Source: Candidatus Zixiibacteriota bacterium (GTDB lineage: Bacteria; Zixibacteria; MSB-5A5; DSPP01). Taken from it: 64,000 nt of DNA. The notes beneath the pieces are model-generated. The model was given only the letters and a program-made list of their open reading frames with translations, searched no databases and was not told the DNA's origin. The stretch lies in NCBI GenBank assembly GCA_022614805.1, contig JAKEHY010000038.1, forward strand, positions 252,270 through 316,269. Direction: 5' to 3'. Of this stretch, positions 55,978-64,000 are shown one piece after another. Both the position numbers and the translations under genes were made by a program. Positions within the stretch are counted from its first letter, which is position 1. Each line of letters begins with the position of its first letter.

Positions 55978-56226
55978 TTACGGATGGACCGAGACGAAAA
56001 TGCGATCCCCCTTTGTTTCGTATTTCACCACGCCGGTGATTCTGGAAAAAATGGTCCAATCCTTGCCGACCCCCACGTTTTCGCCGGGGTGAATGCGGGT
56101 GCCTTTTTGCCGCACCAAAATGGTGCCGCCCAGAACCGCCTCGCCAGCAAAGCGTTTAACCCCTAATCGCTGGCCATGGGAATCCCGTCCGTTTTTGGAA
56201 CTGCCTACACCTTTCTTATGCGCCAT
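55978..56226 (-). CDS. rpmA: 50S ribosomal protein L27
   Basis: 82 residues beginning [16 protein letters not shown], with [14 protein letters not shown] and GVVKYE, all standard for L27 at the peptidyl-transferase centre. No N-terminal cleavable extension. rplU, normally directly upstream, is not there: the upstream neighbour is a hydrolase gene. Confidence 0.96.
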   Translation of the reverse strand: MAHKKGVGSSKNGRDSHGQRLGVKRFAGEAVLGGTILVRQKGTRIHPGENVGVGKDWTIFSRITGVVKYETKGDRIFVSVHP

Positions 56227-56297
56227 ACGTTCTCCTCAAACTTGAACCTTTAATATAAGATTTTCGAACATTTTTGCAAGACGAAAAAAAGCCCCGT

Positions 56298-57035
56298 TTA
56301 CAGCCCGCTTTGATCGAGGAATTGCCGGATGGCTTCGTACGTTTGCTCTGGCTTTTCAATCATCGGCATATGGCCGCAGTCCGGGATGATTTCGAGCGGA
56401 GCATTTAGGAATGCGGCCGCCGTTTGGGGTGCCTCCAAGGTAATCCGGCGGTCTTTTTCGCCGGTAAGGACGAATTTGGGAATTCTTTCGCCCACCCTAT
56501 ATTTCGAATAATCAAAACGGGCGCTGGCCTGCAGATCTTTCAGCAAAACCTCCGGCCGGTCGAGCATAAAAAGTCTTTGTTTGAAGCATTCCTGAACCAA
56601 CTTTTCATCGGAGTAAAGCATCCGGCAGATTTCCTCTTTCGCAGGAACTTTGGACGGCGGTTCGGAAGGAGGAGAAAAGCCGCTTGAGATTAAAACCAGC
56701 CCAGCGATGAAATCCGGATTTTGAGAAGCGAAACAGGTGGCCACCAAGCCTCCCATCGAGTGCCCGACAATGACCGTTCTGACGTTTGGAAGGAGCGAGA
56801 CGGTGAAGTTTTTGAACGCCTCGGCATACTCCTCGATGGTATCGCAGCCATCTCCTGCACTCAAACCGTGGCCGGGCAAATCGATGGCAATGCAGCGCCG
56901 GGGCTGAAGTTCCCGGCTTAGGGTAAGCCAGTTGGAATGCGCCCCGCCGGCGCCGTGAATAAAAAAGAGGGGAGTTCCCTCCGTCCCGCGTTCAAAATAA
57001 AAAATCCGCTGGCCGGGAAGTTCCAGATGTGGCAT
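56298..57035 (-). CDS. Alpha/beta hydrolase
   Basis: 245 residues. The nucleophile elbow GHSMGG (Ser), the acid in TGEKDRRIT and the His in DCGHMPMIEKPEQ form the triad; FFIHGAGGAHSNW is the oxyanion HG loop. No signal peptide, so cytoplasmic. The substrate is unknown. It follows the toastrack gene by 18 bases and may belong to the stress cluster. Confidence 0.85.
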   Translation of the reverse strand: MPHLELPGQRIFYFERGTEGTPLFFIHGAGGAHSNWLTLSRELQPRRCIAIDLPGHGLSAGDGCDTIEEYAEAFKNFTVSLLPNVRTVIVGHSMGGLVATCFASQNPDFIAGLVLISSGFSPPSEPPSKVPAKEEICRMLYSDEKLVQECFKQRLFMLDRPEVLLKDLQASARFDYSKYRVGERIPKFVLTGEKDRRITLEAPQTAAAFLNAPLEIIPDCGHMPMIEKPEQTYEAIRQFLDQSGL

Positions 57036-57053
57036 TCCGGGAAGATAAAAGAA

Positions 57054-57950
57054 TTACTCGGCGCGCAGGTCCAAGGACTCCGGCTCTCTGGCGAAACGCA
57101 GGTGAACTTTCTGTTGTGCCTTATCGTAATTCTCGGAGAAAAAGCTTTTATCCTTCTGGGCAAAACGCCGGCCGAAACCGTTCAAATTCCCCCAATCGAT
57201 TTTACCGCTCGCTTCCACACCGACCGAATCGGGCAGGGATATTTCCAAGTCGGCCCGAGGGAGGCTCAATTCCACCGTCAAATCCTTCGCTTTTGGCGCC
57301 AGCCGAATGGATACGTCGTCACTTGCCCCTGCGACCGAGAGTTTTTCCAGCTGCAAAAAGCGGGTATCCAGCTGAACGTCCCCGCGACCGGTGCGAATGG
57401 AGAGAGCGGTGGGAATGGATTCCGAGACGGAAACTTCCCAATCCCTATCCCGGAAAACCCGCCAGCGGCCCAATGGCCAGAACCAATCCCGGTCGGATAT
57501 TGCAAGTTCAAGCCGGCCGGCTTCCTCGTCGGTCGATACGTCCGGGCGGGCCAGCAGGTAGTCGAAGTCACCGGAGACGAAATAGTTCGGGTCGCTGGAT
57601 ACGTACAGGTCGTTGGAGCGCAGCTTGAGGTTCAATTCCAGCTTGTTCCACTCCGGTTTTTTTTCCAGTTGATACTGGTACGAACTTTCACGGCTGGAGC
57701 CGTAGCGGGCGGCGGTGAAAAGCACGTAGGCCAAGGGGCCCATCAAAATCAAAGTTGATAGATAGGCCACCTGCCGGAGGTTCTGGGAGGAAAAAATCCT
57801 TTCCCATCCCCAGGCAATCAAAAGCAAGGGCCAAAACGTGAGCGCCACCCACCAGAAGAAACTCCAGGAGAGCCGGTCCAGATTAATCAGCAAAAGAAAA
57901 CTTCCCAGCCAGATTAAAAAGAGGGCGTTGCGCAACAGGCGGGGGCTCAT
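57054..57950 (-). CDS. Membrane protein with toastrack (DUF4097-like) domain
   Basis: 298 residues. Three N-terminal transmembrane segments (LiaF/DUF5668-like) and a strand-rich extracytoplasmic C-terminal domain with regular repeats: VQLDTRFLQLEKLSVAG, VSIRLAPKAKDLTVELS and ADLEISLPDSVGVEASG. This is the right-handed solenoid style of toastrack domains seen with PspC proteins. The start overlaps the preceding stop (ATGA). Confidence 0.65.
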   Translation of the reverse strand: MSPRLLRNALFLIWLGSFLLLINLDRLSWSFFWWVALTFWPLLLIAWGWERIFSSQNLRQVAYLSTLILMGPLAYVLFTAARYGSSRESSYQYQLEKKPEWNKLELNLKLRSNDLYVSSDPNYFVSGDFDYLLARPDVSTDEEAGRLELAISDRDWFWPLGRWRVFRDRDWEVSVSESIPTALSIRTGRGDVQLDTRFLQLEKLSVAGASDDVSIRLAPKAKDLTVELSLPRADLEISLPDSVGVEASGKIDWGNLNGFGRRFAQKDKSFFSENYDKAQQKVHLRFAREPESLDLRAE

Positions 57951-58267
57951 TGGGCCGGCCTCCTTTGCAAAATCAGCGCCAATCCCAAGAATATTAAAAG
58001 CGCCGGCCAGAACCGAAGCAGGTTAAAGTCCCAGATATTGTGGGAGAGAAAGGCAAGACCGGAAAAAAGCAAGGTCAGGCCGAAAACCAGTTGTCCCGTT
58101 CGTCTGTTCTGTGACAGCAAAAAGACCCCGAGTCCAATCAAAAGCAAAAGCCAACCGGCCGGGGCGTGCCAGCCGAAGGGCCAGAAAAAAAGAAAGGGAA
58201 GGGAAAAGAGAAATACGAAAAACAGGATAAACATCAAAATTCCAATCCCGAAAAGGCGCAGAATCAT
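57947..58267 (-). CDS. Small LiaI/LiaF-like membrane protein
   Basis: 106 residues, four hydrophobic segments, ending FWPALLIFLGLALILQRR, the W/P-containing last helix pattern of LiaI-LiaF-TM proteins. It is one base after the PspC-LiaI gene and overlaps the toastrack gene. Confidence 0.6.
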   Translation of the reverse strand: MILRLFGIGILMFILFFVFLFSLPFLFFWPFGWHAPAGWLLLLIGLGVFLLSQNRRTGQLVFGLTLLFSGLAFLSHNIWDFNLLRFWPALLIFLGLALILQRRPAQ

Positions 58268-58268
58268 A

Positions 58269-58709
58269 TCAGTTTTTCTTCTCCCCCGTCAGGGCCTTGC
58301 CCAAAAGCACGAGTCCGATGACTATCAAAATGGCCGGCCAGAAAAGATGCCAATGGATGTCTATGAAATTGTTAAACAGAAACAGAATTCCAAGTCCGAC
58401 TAAAATAAGCCCGACTACCATCGACGGATTTCTGGAGCGGGTGGAACTTTGGGATGAAGAAGTTTCTGACATCGGTATTGAACCTCCTTCCGTTGTCGTG
58501 GCCGGTGGGGGCTGGTAACCCATCGGCGGTTTGGGGATGATAAGGACAGCCAAAATGTAGCCGATGATTCCGGGTACGACGCCGGTGGCCAGCGAAAAAA
58601 CGATGAAAGCCAGGCGTAAAAGGGTAGCATCCACCCCCAGATACTCTCCCAACCCGCCCAAAACGCCGGCAATCCATTTGTCTTTTTCAGACCGATAGAG
58701 TTTGCGCAT
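58269..58709 (-). CDS. PspC domain protein with LiaI-like C-terminus
   Basis: 146 residues. The PspC domain (~1-62) has KLYRSEKDKWIAGVLGGLGE and the helix GVVPGIIGYILAVLIIPK; a Ser/Thr-rich linker leads to two LiaI-like helices (VVGLILVGLGILFLFNN, FWPAILIVIGLVLLG). PspC proteins sense membrane damage and control the phage-shock response. It abuts the second PspC gene. Confidence 0.85.
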   Translation of the reverse strand: MRKLYRSEKDKWIAGVLGGLGEYLGVDATLLRLAFIVFSLATGVVPGIIGYILAVLIIPKPPMGYQPPPATTTEGGSIPMSETSSSQSSTRSRNPSMVVGLILVGLGILFLFNNFIDIHWHLFWPAILIVIGLVLLGKALTGEKKN

Positions 58710-58958
58710 TTAACCTGGCACCGCCGGAGGGGCTGCCGCTGCTGCTGAAGAGCTCGGAACAACCAGCGGTTCTTTGGGAATGATGAGAATGGCCAAAAAA
58801 TAGCCAACAATGCCGGGCAAGAAGCCCGTCGCCAGGGTAAAAATAACATACGCCAGCCGGATTAAAGTCGGGTCAACCTCGAAGTATTCTCCGAGGCCGC
58901 CCAGAACACCGGACAAGCGGGCGTCATTACGCGAACGGTACAATTTTTTCACGTGCAT
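58710..58958 (-). CDS. PspC domain protein, short
   Basis: 82 residues, one PspC domain: KLYRSRNDARLSGVLGGLGE then a membrane helix (LPGIVGYFLAILIIPK) and an Ala/Pro/Ser tail. It is a tandem relative of the following gene, which it precedes without a gap. No PspA or PspF gene is nearby. Confidence 0.87.
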   Translation of the reverse strand: MHVKKLYRSRNDARLSGVLGGLGEYFEVDPTLIRLAYVIFTLATGFLPGIVGYFLAILIIPKEPLVVPSSSAAAAAPPAVPG

Positions 58959-59137
58959 CGCTCCTGTCCGTTAGTAGTTTACGTTAAAGCTTTCCCGAAG
59001 TTTCCAAAATCGGAAGTGCGGCAAAGAAGTGCTTGTGGCGCAGGTTAGGCTTTATCTAACCTGCGTTAACGTCAACGGACGCAGGATATGCTCCGATGAA
59101 CTGGGCTTTATCCTTTGCCATGCTCGCTACTTGAAAA

Positions 59138-60595
59138 CTATTTCCCGTCCGTTTGCTGTTTCCCCTTGGCAATATTGGGAATCCTATTCAGAATCTCCTC
59201 GAACTTCATACCGGTCAAAGATTCTATCACCGGGGGGAGCTGGGCGATAATCTGGGTGACGTCACGGGTTACTTTTGACGCCCCGGCGCCGCCGTCCCCG
59301 GAGTTGATGATGACAATTTTCTCGGTTTTGGACAAAGGTTCGGCAATCGCCCTTGCAATATCCGGCAGTTTTTCTATCAGCATCTGGGCAATGGCGGCTT
59401 CGTTATACTGCTTCCAGGCCTCGGCCTTTTTGGCCATCGCATCCGCCGTTGACTGCCCTTGGGCCTTGATGATATCGGCTTCCGCCAATCCCCTGGCCTT
59501 GTTGGCATCCGCCTGGGCAAAGCCGGTCACTTTGGTCGCCTCCGCCTCGCCGGCGGCCTCGGTCTGCAGACGGTACTTTTCGGCGGTGGCCAACGTTTCA
59601 ATCCGGTACCGTTCCGCATCGGCCGGTTTCTGAACGCCGGCGTTCAGTTCCTTCTCCCGGCGGGCGATTTCCTTTTCCTGCACCTCGATTTGCTTGGTTT
59701 TTTCCACCACCTGCACGGAAATTTCTTCCGCTTTTACCGCCTGGTTGGTTTTGAATTTCTGCAAATCGTAGGCCAAATCGGCTTCGGCCTTCTTTTGATT
59801 GACGGAGGCGGTGTATTCGGCCACCTTCATTTCGTAGTCCCGGTTGGACTCGGCCACTTTGGTGTCGGCGATGTATTTGGCGGTCTGGCCTTCCTGATTG
59901 GCCTGGGCGGAACGTATGGTGGCATCCCGGTTGGCCTCCGCCTCGCCGATGATGGCGTTCTTTTTCACCTGCGCTATCTGGGGTTTGCCCAAGGCTTCGA
60001 GATACCCCTGTTTGTCTTTGATGTCCCGGATGGTGAAGGAGATGATGGTCAGCCCCATATTGGCCAAGTCAGAGGCGGCCACTTCCTGCACCCGTTGGGC
60101 AAAGGCATCCCGGTTGGAGTAAATTTCCTCCACCGTCATCGTTCCCAAAATGGCGCGCAGGTGGCCTTCCAAGGTCTGCAGGGCGATGTTCATTATCTCC
60201 TGTTTTCCTTTGGACAAAAACTGCTCGGAGGCGGTGCGGATGGAAACGTCATCCCCCTTGACTTTAATCTGGGCGACGCCATCCACCAAAACCGGCACGC
60301 CTAACTTGGTGTAAACCTCCGGCGTGGAGACGTCCAGCGTGAAAATCTCGAGCGACAGATGGTCCACCCGCTCGAAGACCGGGATGACGAAGGTGCCGCC
60401 CCCTTTGACCAGCCGGTAGCCGACGGTAAGTTTGTTGCCGAACTCGTCCTTTATCCGGTGCTTGATGCCGGAGATGACCAACACTTCATTGGGGCCGACT
60501 TTGACGTAGCGCCGGGAAATGACGATGAAAAAAAGCATGATGACTACAATCCCGGCAAAAATTGCCAACGGCCAACTGACGCCTAAACCTTCCAT
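59138..60595 (-). CDS. Flotillin-like SPFH-domain protein
   Basis: 485 residues. One N-terminal membrane segment ([17 protein letters not shown]), the SPFH/band-7 domain ([17 protein letters not shown] ... [17 protein letters not shown]), then a long Ala/Glu/Lys-rich coiled coil with AEA repeats as in FloT/YuaG. Flotillins organise membrane domains. The NfeD-type partner gene is absent. It lies 180 bases before the PspC genes on the same strand. Confidence 0.9.
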   Translation of the reverse strand: MEGLGVSWPLAIFAGIVVIMLFFIVISRRYVKVGPNEVLVISGIKHRIKDEFGNKLTVGYRLVKGGGTFVIPVFERVDHLSLEIFTLDVSTPEVYTKLGVPVLVDGVAQIKVKGDDVSIRTASEQFLSKGKQEIMNIALQTLEGHLRAILGTMTVEEIYSNRDAFAQRVQEVAASDLANMGLTIISFTIRDIKDKQGYLEALGKPQIAQVKKNAIIGEAEANRDATIRSAQANQEGQTAKYIADTKVAESNRDYEMKVAEYTASVNQKKAEADLAYDLQKFKTNQAVKAEEISVQVVEKTKQIEVQEKEIARREKELNAGVQKPADAERYRIETLATAEKYRLQTEAAGEAEATKVTGFAQADANKARGLAEADIIKAQGQSTADAMAKKAEAWKQYNEAAIAQMLIEKLPDIARAIAEPLSKTEKIVIINSGDGGAGASKVTRDVTQIIAQLPPVIESLTGMKFEEILNRIPNIAKGKQQTDGK

Positions 60596-60736
60596 AATGC
60601 CTCCTTTTTTAGAAACCCGTTTGATTCTTTTGAGAGATAGCTCACGACGGAGAAGTTAAAAGAGTGGAAGGTGATTGGCAAGGGAAAGGAGATACTGGAA
60701 GGAGATAATTCCGGAAGCACTCTTATGGAAATAAAA

Positions 60737-60767
60737 AAAACGGGACTGTTTCCAGTCCCGTTTTTTT
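60737..60767. terminator. Bidirectional intrinsic terminator
   Basis: CGGGACTG (60741-60748), TTTC, CAGTCCCG (60753-60760), flanked by A- and T-runs. It ends the first DUF1326 gene (minus). Confidence 0.92.
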
Positions 60768-60787
60768 GTTGAAATGTCGGTTTGATA

Positions 60788-61570
60788 TTAATAATGCGCT
60801 CCAGGAAGCTCGCCGGACGAATAAATCTCGATTACAAAACCGTTGGCGTCCTCGAAACCGTACTCGTGGCCGAACCCCCGGTAATAATGTTTGGATTTGT
60901 GCAGGTGGAATCCCTTGTTGGACTTGGCCCCGAAGTAGTTTAAGTTTTTAATCACGGTGGGTTTGCCGGTGGCTTTTTCCTTGAAGGCCGTCAATTCCAC
61001 CATTCCATCCGTGCCGTCGCCGATTCTGGCGGCGGCCCCATCCCCGTTGATTTCCCAGCTAATCGGCTTTTTGTCGATGAAGGTCTCTTCGAATTTCAAA
61101 GGATAAATGTGGGGAATAATTTTGATGACGGCGTCGATCTGCTCCTGGCTGGCGGCCGGGTCGAAGGTGAAAGCGGCCCACAACGCCGTGCTGTCGCCAA
61201 AGTCGTCGCTCAAATCGCCGGAGACCCAGAACTTGACGTCCGTCAGGTCGGTTGGCCCGTAGTACCCGGCCAGGACTTTGAAAGCGTTGTTGAACTGGCA
61301 GAAGTGCTTGTCCGGAGAGGTGTTGAAATAGCAGGGACAGAAGAGCCGGCAGGAGCAGGCCTCGATGATTTTGGCATTAAAGCTCCAACTCCCGTTACCG
61401 GAAGCGGTTTTAGCCCTGTTCTGCTTGCTCTCAATACCGGAGCGCACCGTACCCGGTGAGGACTTGGTTTTGTCCGCTCCCATACTCCAATTGCCCATCT
61501 GGGTGAAAGCCAAGATCGCTGTTAGGAGGGCTCTCGCAGAACGGATGGCGACTCCAGATTCTTTGGTCAT
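60788..61570 (-). CDS. Exported DUF1326 protein, copy 1
   Basis: 260 residues from ATG 61570 (GGAGGAGGT upstream). A hydrophobic segment (ALLTAILAFTQMG) suggests export. The DUF1326 part has a Cys cluster C72, C74, C78, C80 (EACSCRLFCPCYF) and C91 after KHF, followed by strands with GDGTDGMVELTAFKEK. The function of the family is unknown; the spacing of the Cys residues suggests metal or thiol chemistry. Copy 2 follows at 61747. Confidence 0.75.
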   Translation of the reverse strand: MTKESGVAIRSARALLTAILAFTQMGNWSMGADKTKSSPGTVRSGIESKQNRAKTASGNGSWSFNAKIIEACSCRLFCPCYFNTSPDKHFCQFNNAFKVLAGYYGPTDLTDVKFWVSGDLSDDFGDSTALWAAFTFDPAASQEQIDAVIKIIPHIYPLKFEETFIDKKPISWEINGDGAAARIGDGTDGMVELTAFKEKATGKPTVIKNLNYFGAKSNKGFHLHKSKHYYRGFGHEYGFEDANGFVIEIYSSGELPGAHY

Positions 61571-61696
61571 ACCTCCTCCTTCTCGTTTACGCCTGTTACC
61601 TGCAAATAAAATAGTCAAATGCAATTTAGGCTGTCAAGAGGAAAAGTATCACCCGGCAGAATGCCGAATCTTTCGATGCCCCGGCCGGTTGAAACG

Positions 61697-61725
61697 AAAA
61701 AAGGGCGGGTAAAAAACCCGCCCTT
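61697..61725 (-). terminator. Intrinsic terminator of DUF1326 copy 2
   Basis: AAGGGCGGGT (61701-61710) pairs with ACCCGCCCTT (61716-61725); on the minus strand a T-run follows. Confidence 0.88.
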
Positions 61726-61746
61726 GGGTTCTGCAAAAAACTCCGT

Positions 61747-62442
61747 CTACTTGGCGGCGATTTCGCCGGAAGAGACGATTTCGATGACGAAGCCGTTGGC
61801 GTCCTCAAAGCCGTAATCGTGGCCGTTGGCCTTGTAATGATGCTTGGATTTGTGCAGATTGAAACCCTTGTTGGACTTGGCGCCGAAATAGGTCAGGTTG
61901 TTGATGACCGTCGGCTTGCCGGATTTGTCCTTGAAGGCGGCCAGCTCCACCATTCCCTCCGTGCCGTCGCCGATTTTGGCCGTGGCCATATCCCCTTTGA
62001 TTTCCCAGCTAATCGGCTTTTTGTCTAAAAAGGTCTCGTCAAACTTCAAAGGATAGATGCTGGGCACGATTTTGGTGATGGCGTCGATTTGTTCCTGGGT
62101 GGTGGCCGGGTCGAAGGTGAAAGCGGCCCAGAGCCCGGTGCCATCGCCAAAGTTATCGCTCAAATCGCCGGAAATCCAGAACTTGACGCCCGCCAGTTTG
62201 GTCTCCCCGTATTGGCCGGAGATAACGTTGAAGGCATTGTTGAACTGGCAGAAGTGCTTGTCCGGCGAAGCGTTGAAATAGCAGGGGCACATCAGCCGGC
62301 AGGAGCAGGCCTCGATTATTTTGGCGTCGAAGCTCCAGTTGTTTTTGCCGGTTGCTTTTCCTTTGCCGCTCATCTGGGCAAAGGCCACCACGGCCGCCAG
62401 CAGCAGTAACACCGCTATCGCGGTAATGCCTAATTTCTTCAT
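61747..62442 (-). CDS. Exported DUF1326 protein, copy 2
   Basis: 231 residues with a clear signal peptide (AIAVLLLLAAVVAFAQ). The Cys cluster C46, C48, C52, C54 (EACSCRLMCPCYF) and C65 repeats that of copy 1, and most of the rest is identical or similar (KPISWEI, GDGTEGMVELAAFK, FHLHKSKHHYK-like). GGAGGAGG precedes the ATG. Each copy has its own terminator, so they are separate units. Confidence 0.78.
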   Translation of the reverse strand: MKKLGITAIAVLLLLAAVVAFAQMSGKGKATGKNNWSFDAKIIEACSCRLMCPCYFNASPDKHFCQFNNAFNVISGQYGETKLAGVKFWISGDLSDNFGDGTGLWAAFTFDPATTQEQIDAITKIVPSIYPLKFDETFLDKKPISWEIKGDMATAKIGDGTEGMVELAAFKDKSGKPTVINNLTYFGAKSNKGFNLHKSKHHYKANGHDYGFEDANGFVIEIVSSGEIAAK

Positions 62443-62598
62443 ACCTCCTCCTTTTGTTTATGTGGTTGTTTCAACCTATCGGGAAGAAGATAGCTAACCC
62501 AAAAAGGAACTGTCAAGTGGGAAATATCACAGCCTTTTTCCCCGTCCCGACCTGTTCCGAGCGTAGTCGAGGAGTGCCCGCCCGTCTTTTTTATATTC

Positions 62599-63054
62599 GT
62601 AGGGGCGAGGCCGCCTCGCCCACCCATAGGTTTGTCATTCCGAGCGCCAGCGACCTGTCCCGAGGGAACTCGAGGGAGGAATCTGGGCAGGGTGGTGGGG
62701 GTTTTTCAATCTCTCAATGAATCAATCCTACTGAATCCCCAATCCCTGCCTTCGTTTTTCGTATTCGTAGGGGCACGTTGCCACGTGCCCGTCTTTTTTG
62801 TCCCCCTTACCAAGGGGGACGAGGCCGTAGGCCGGAGGGGGTGCCTTTGTAGGGGCGGGTTTTCCGGTCGTCGCTGACGACCCCAACCCGCCCGCCTTTG
62901 TCTTTCGCATTCGTAGGGGCGATTCTTGTGTTCGCCCACCCCCCTGTGGTGAGCGTAGCCGAATCCATTCCCGCATCGGGAAGGCCTGCCCGAGCGCAGC
63001 CAGGGGGCCAGGGGTTAGGTCGTCTTTCGTAGAGGCAATCCCTCTGTGGTTGCC
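62599..63054. repeat. Array of TAGGGGC palindromic repeats with changing arms
   Basis: The flank (T)TCGTAGGGGC or TTTGTAGGGGC begins each unit. Stems are GGGCGAGG/CCTCGCCC (62603-62621), GGGCACGT/ACGTGCCC (62771-62790), GGGCGGGTT/AACCCGCCC (62853-62893, with an inner GGTCGTC/GACGACC), GGGCGA/TCGCCC (62917-62937) and GGCAA/TTGCC (63034-63054). Arm sequences differ but pairing is kept. Confidence 0.75.
62634..62700 (+). repeat. GTCATTCC-type dispersed repeat, copy 2
   Basis: GTCATTCCGAGCG at the left, GAGGAATC near the right and a G-rich tail match the copy at 46812-46848; an insertion lies between. Confidence 0.45.
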
Positions 63055-63113
63055 CACTTTTGCCCAGATGGGTACGTTTGCCGGAAATTGGACCAAACAA
63101 TATATTCGCCGAA

Positions 63114-63947
63114 ATGCCGGACCCGATAGAATCCAAAAAAATTGTATATTTGTTCGGTGCAGGCGCTACACATGCAGAACTGGCTAATCTCGAAAAAGAC
63201 CCTGGTCAAAGATTTTTGGAAAAAAAGGGATTGCTAACGGCTAATATGTCCAAAAGGGTAATGGAAAAGTTCAGAGCTAGAAAAGCTAACTTAAAGTACA
63301 TTAAAATGGTTTCATCAGTGAGTGGCGACATAAACATCGAATTATACATTAGTCTCATTGAGAATAACAAAATTGGTAACTGGGAGAAAACGAGCAGGCA
63401 TCTGAAACAGTTAGTAAAAAAAGATATTGAATCTATCTTGACCGTGTCGAAAAAAAAGAGGTTTTATCTACACAAAGCGTTATTAGAACTTCATGGACAT
63501 AAAAACATACAGGACAAGGAGAAATTAATTGGTTTAATTTCCCTAAATTATGATGACGTTTTAGATGATGCTTATAGGACTGTGCGGAAAGAAGAGCCAA
63601 ACTACTGCTTTGACACCGGAAAAAATGAAGCAATCCCGTTACTAAAACTGCACGGCTCTTTTGACTGGAAAAGCGTAATGATTCGTGGAATAAAGAGAAG
63701 TGTTCAAATTATCCCATTGGGGGTCAATAAACAATTTCTCCACATACCGTATAATTCCATCTGGATTCGGGCACTTGAAATCTTAAGAGAATGCGATATA
63801 CTTCGTGTGGTGGGATGTTCATTAAGTCAAAACGATACCCATTTGATTGAGCTACTCTTCAACGCTCATATAGAGAAAGGAAATTCCTTTGAAATCCAAG
63901 TTGTACTGCCCCACCTAATTTTGGACAGGCATTCTCTTGATTTTTGA
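63114..63947 (+). pseudogene. SIR2-family protein gene, 3' end replaced by an IS3-type element
   Basis: Reads 277 residues from ATG 63114. The N-terminal Rossmann motif FGAGATHAEL, the SLNYDDVLDDAY segment, LLKLHGSFDW and VVGCSLSQNDTHL match SIR2-like NAD-processing domains found in anti-phage proteins. About residue 263 (base 63902) the sequence enters an IS end, so the last ~15 codons are IS-derived and the native C-terminus is lost or lies beyond the element. The gene is AT-rich, unlike its surroundings, and follows a repeat array. The missing part could hold an effector-regulating domain; the remaining catalytic domain may be inactive. Confidence 0.6.
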
Positions 63948-64000
63948 CAACCAATCGGCATAGAACTGCGTGGGAGACTTCATCCCCAGCGCGCTGTGCG
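63902..64000 (-). mobile_element. End of an IS3-type insertion sequence (window edge)
   Basis: From 63902 the sequence TGTACTGCCCCACC looks like an IS3-type terminal repeat (starting TG), and the transposase C-terminus begins 13 bases inside it. Most of the element lies beyond the window. Confidence 0.65.
63915..64000 (-). CDS. IS3-family transposase, C-terminal fragment
   Basis: On the minus strand the frame ending at TAG 63917-63915 reads HSALGMKSPTQFYADW, then SKIKRMPVQN and a stop, the characteristic end (.HSALG..SP..F) of the rve integrase domain in IS3-type OrfB. It is cut by the window edge, so its 5' part is not visible. Confidence 0.75.
   Translation of the reverse strand, partial: HSALGMKSPTQFYADWLSKIKRMPVQN

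Larger units (their letters stand above)
62443..63113. other. Long non-coding region filled with repeats
   Basis: 670 bases without a supportable gene. It holds at least five TAGGGGC-type palindromes (62599-63054), a GTCATTCC-type repeat (62634-62700) and a CCCCCTT/AAGGGGG hairpin (62800-62820). Confidence 0.7.

Noticed and set aside
62599-63054. CRISPR array
   Set aside because: Units are palindromes of different length and sequence at uneven spacing, without constant repeats, spacers or cas genes.

Overview
The window reads as a moderately GC-rich piece of chromosome from a Gram-negative-type (diderm) bacterium. It carries outer-membrane assembly (BamA, Skp/OmpH), lipid A and Kdo synthesis (LpxD, KdsA, KdsB, KdsD), LPS export (LptB, LptC) and sigma-54. 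Two exported proteins end in dockerin-type repeats (GD.N..G..S/TGADIVLLI), one of them after fibronectin-III-like repeats. That combination is familiar from candidate phyla of the FCB group such as Zixibacteria. The placement is an inference from protein style; no rRNA is present to confirm it.

Layout. 0-3.5 kb: a small exported protein and a TPR/GAF sigma-54 activator. 3.6-11 kb: dihydrolipoyl dehydrogenase, thiolase, two small exported or membrane proteins, a candidate modification-dependent nuclease, a polysaccharide deacetylase and an ADP-forming acyl-CoA synthetase. 11-19.9 kb (minus strand): gatC-kdsB-pyrG-lipoprotein-kdsA and kdsD-lptC-lptB-rpoN, with a membrane protein gene on the plus strand between the two groups. 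19.9-22.7 kb: an accessory block with transposon-like repeats, GC-rich hairpins, a coiled-coil protein, a broken second gatC and an AT-rich glycosyltransferase. 22.7-30.4 kb (minus): tRNA-Leu-tig-clpP-clpX-lon-engB-purA, a protein quality-control cluster whose ClpP has Asn at the position of the catalytic Asp. 30.5-35.2 kb: dockerin proteins, DoxX and UppP. 35.3-39.7 kb: a degenerate DprA, MnmE, a beta-barrel protein and a trypsin-like lipoprotein. 39.8-44.2 kb: a SIS-domain protein and a ketoacid dehydrogenase E1 operon with two alpha genes in tandem. 44.3-49.9 kb: bamA-ompH-lpxD and lysA. 50-53.2 kb: sdhCAB. 53.3-55.9 kb: an MntR-like repressor divergent from mntH-usp. 56-60.6 kb: rpmA, a hydrolase and a PspC/LiaF/toastrack/flotillin membrane-stress cluster. 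60.8-62.4 kb: two exported DUF1326 proteins. 62.4-64 kb: an array of palindromic repeats and a SIR2-family gene cut by the end of an IS3-type element.

How it works together: most of the window is envelope biogenesis, protein turnover and central carbon metabolism in compact operons with stop/start overlaps (ATGA, GTGA, TTGA). Four or five plus-strand promoters share a TTGCCT-like -35 and a 17-base spacer. The accessory signals worth most attention are the PD-(D/E)xK-EVE protein, the interrupted SIR2 gene, the Asn-type ClpP, the PspA-less PspC/toastrack/flotillin cluster, the DUF1326 pair, and the several families of hairpin repeats.
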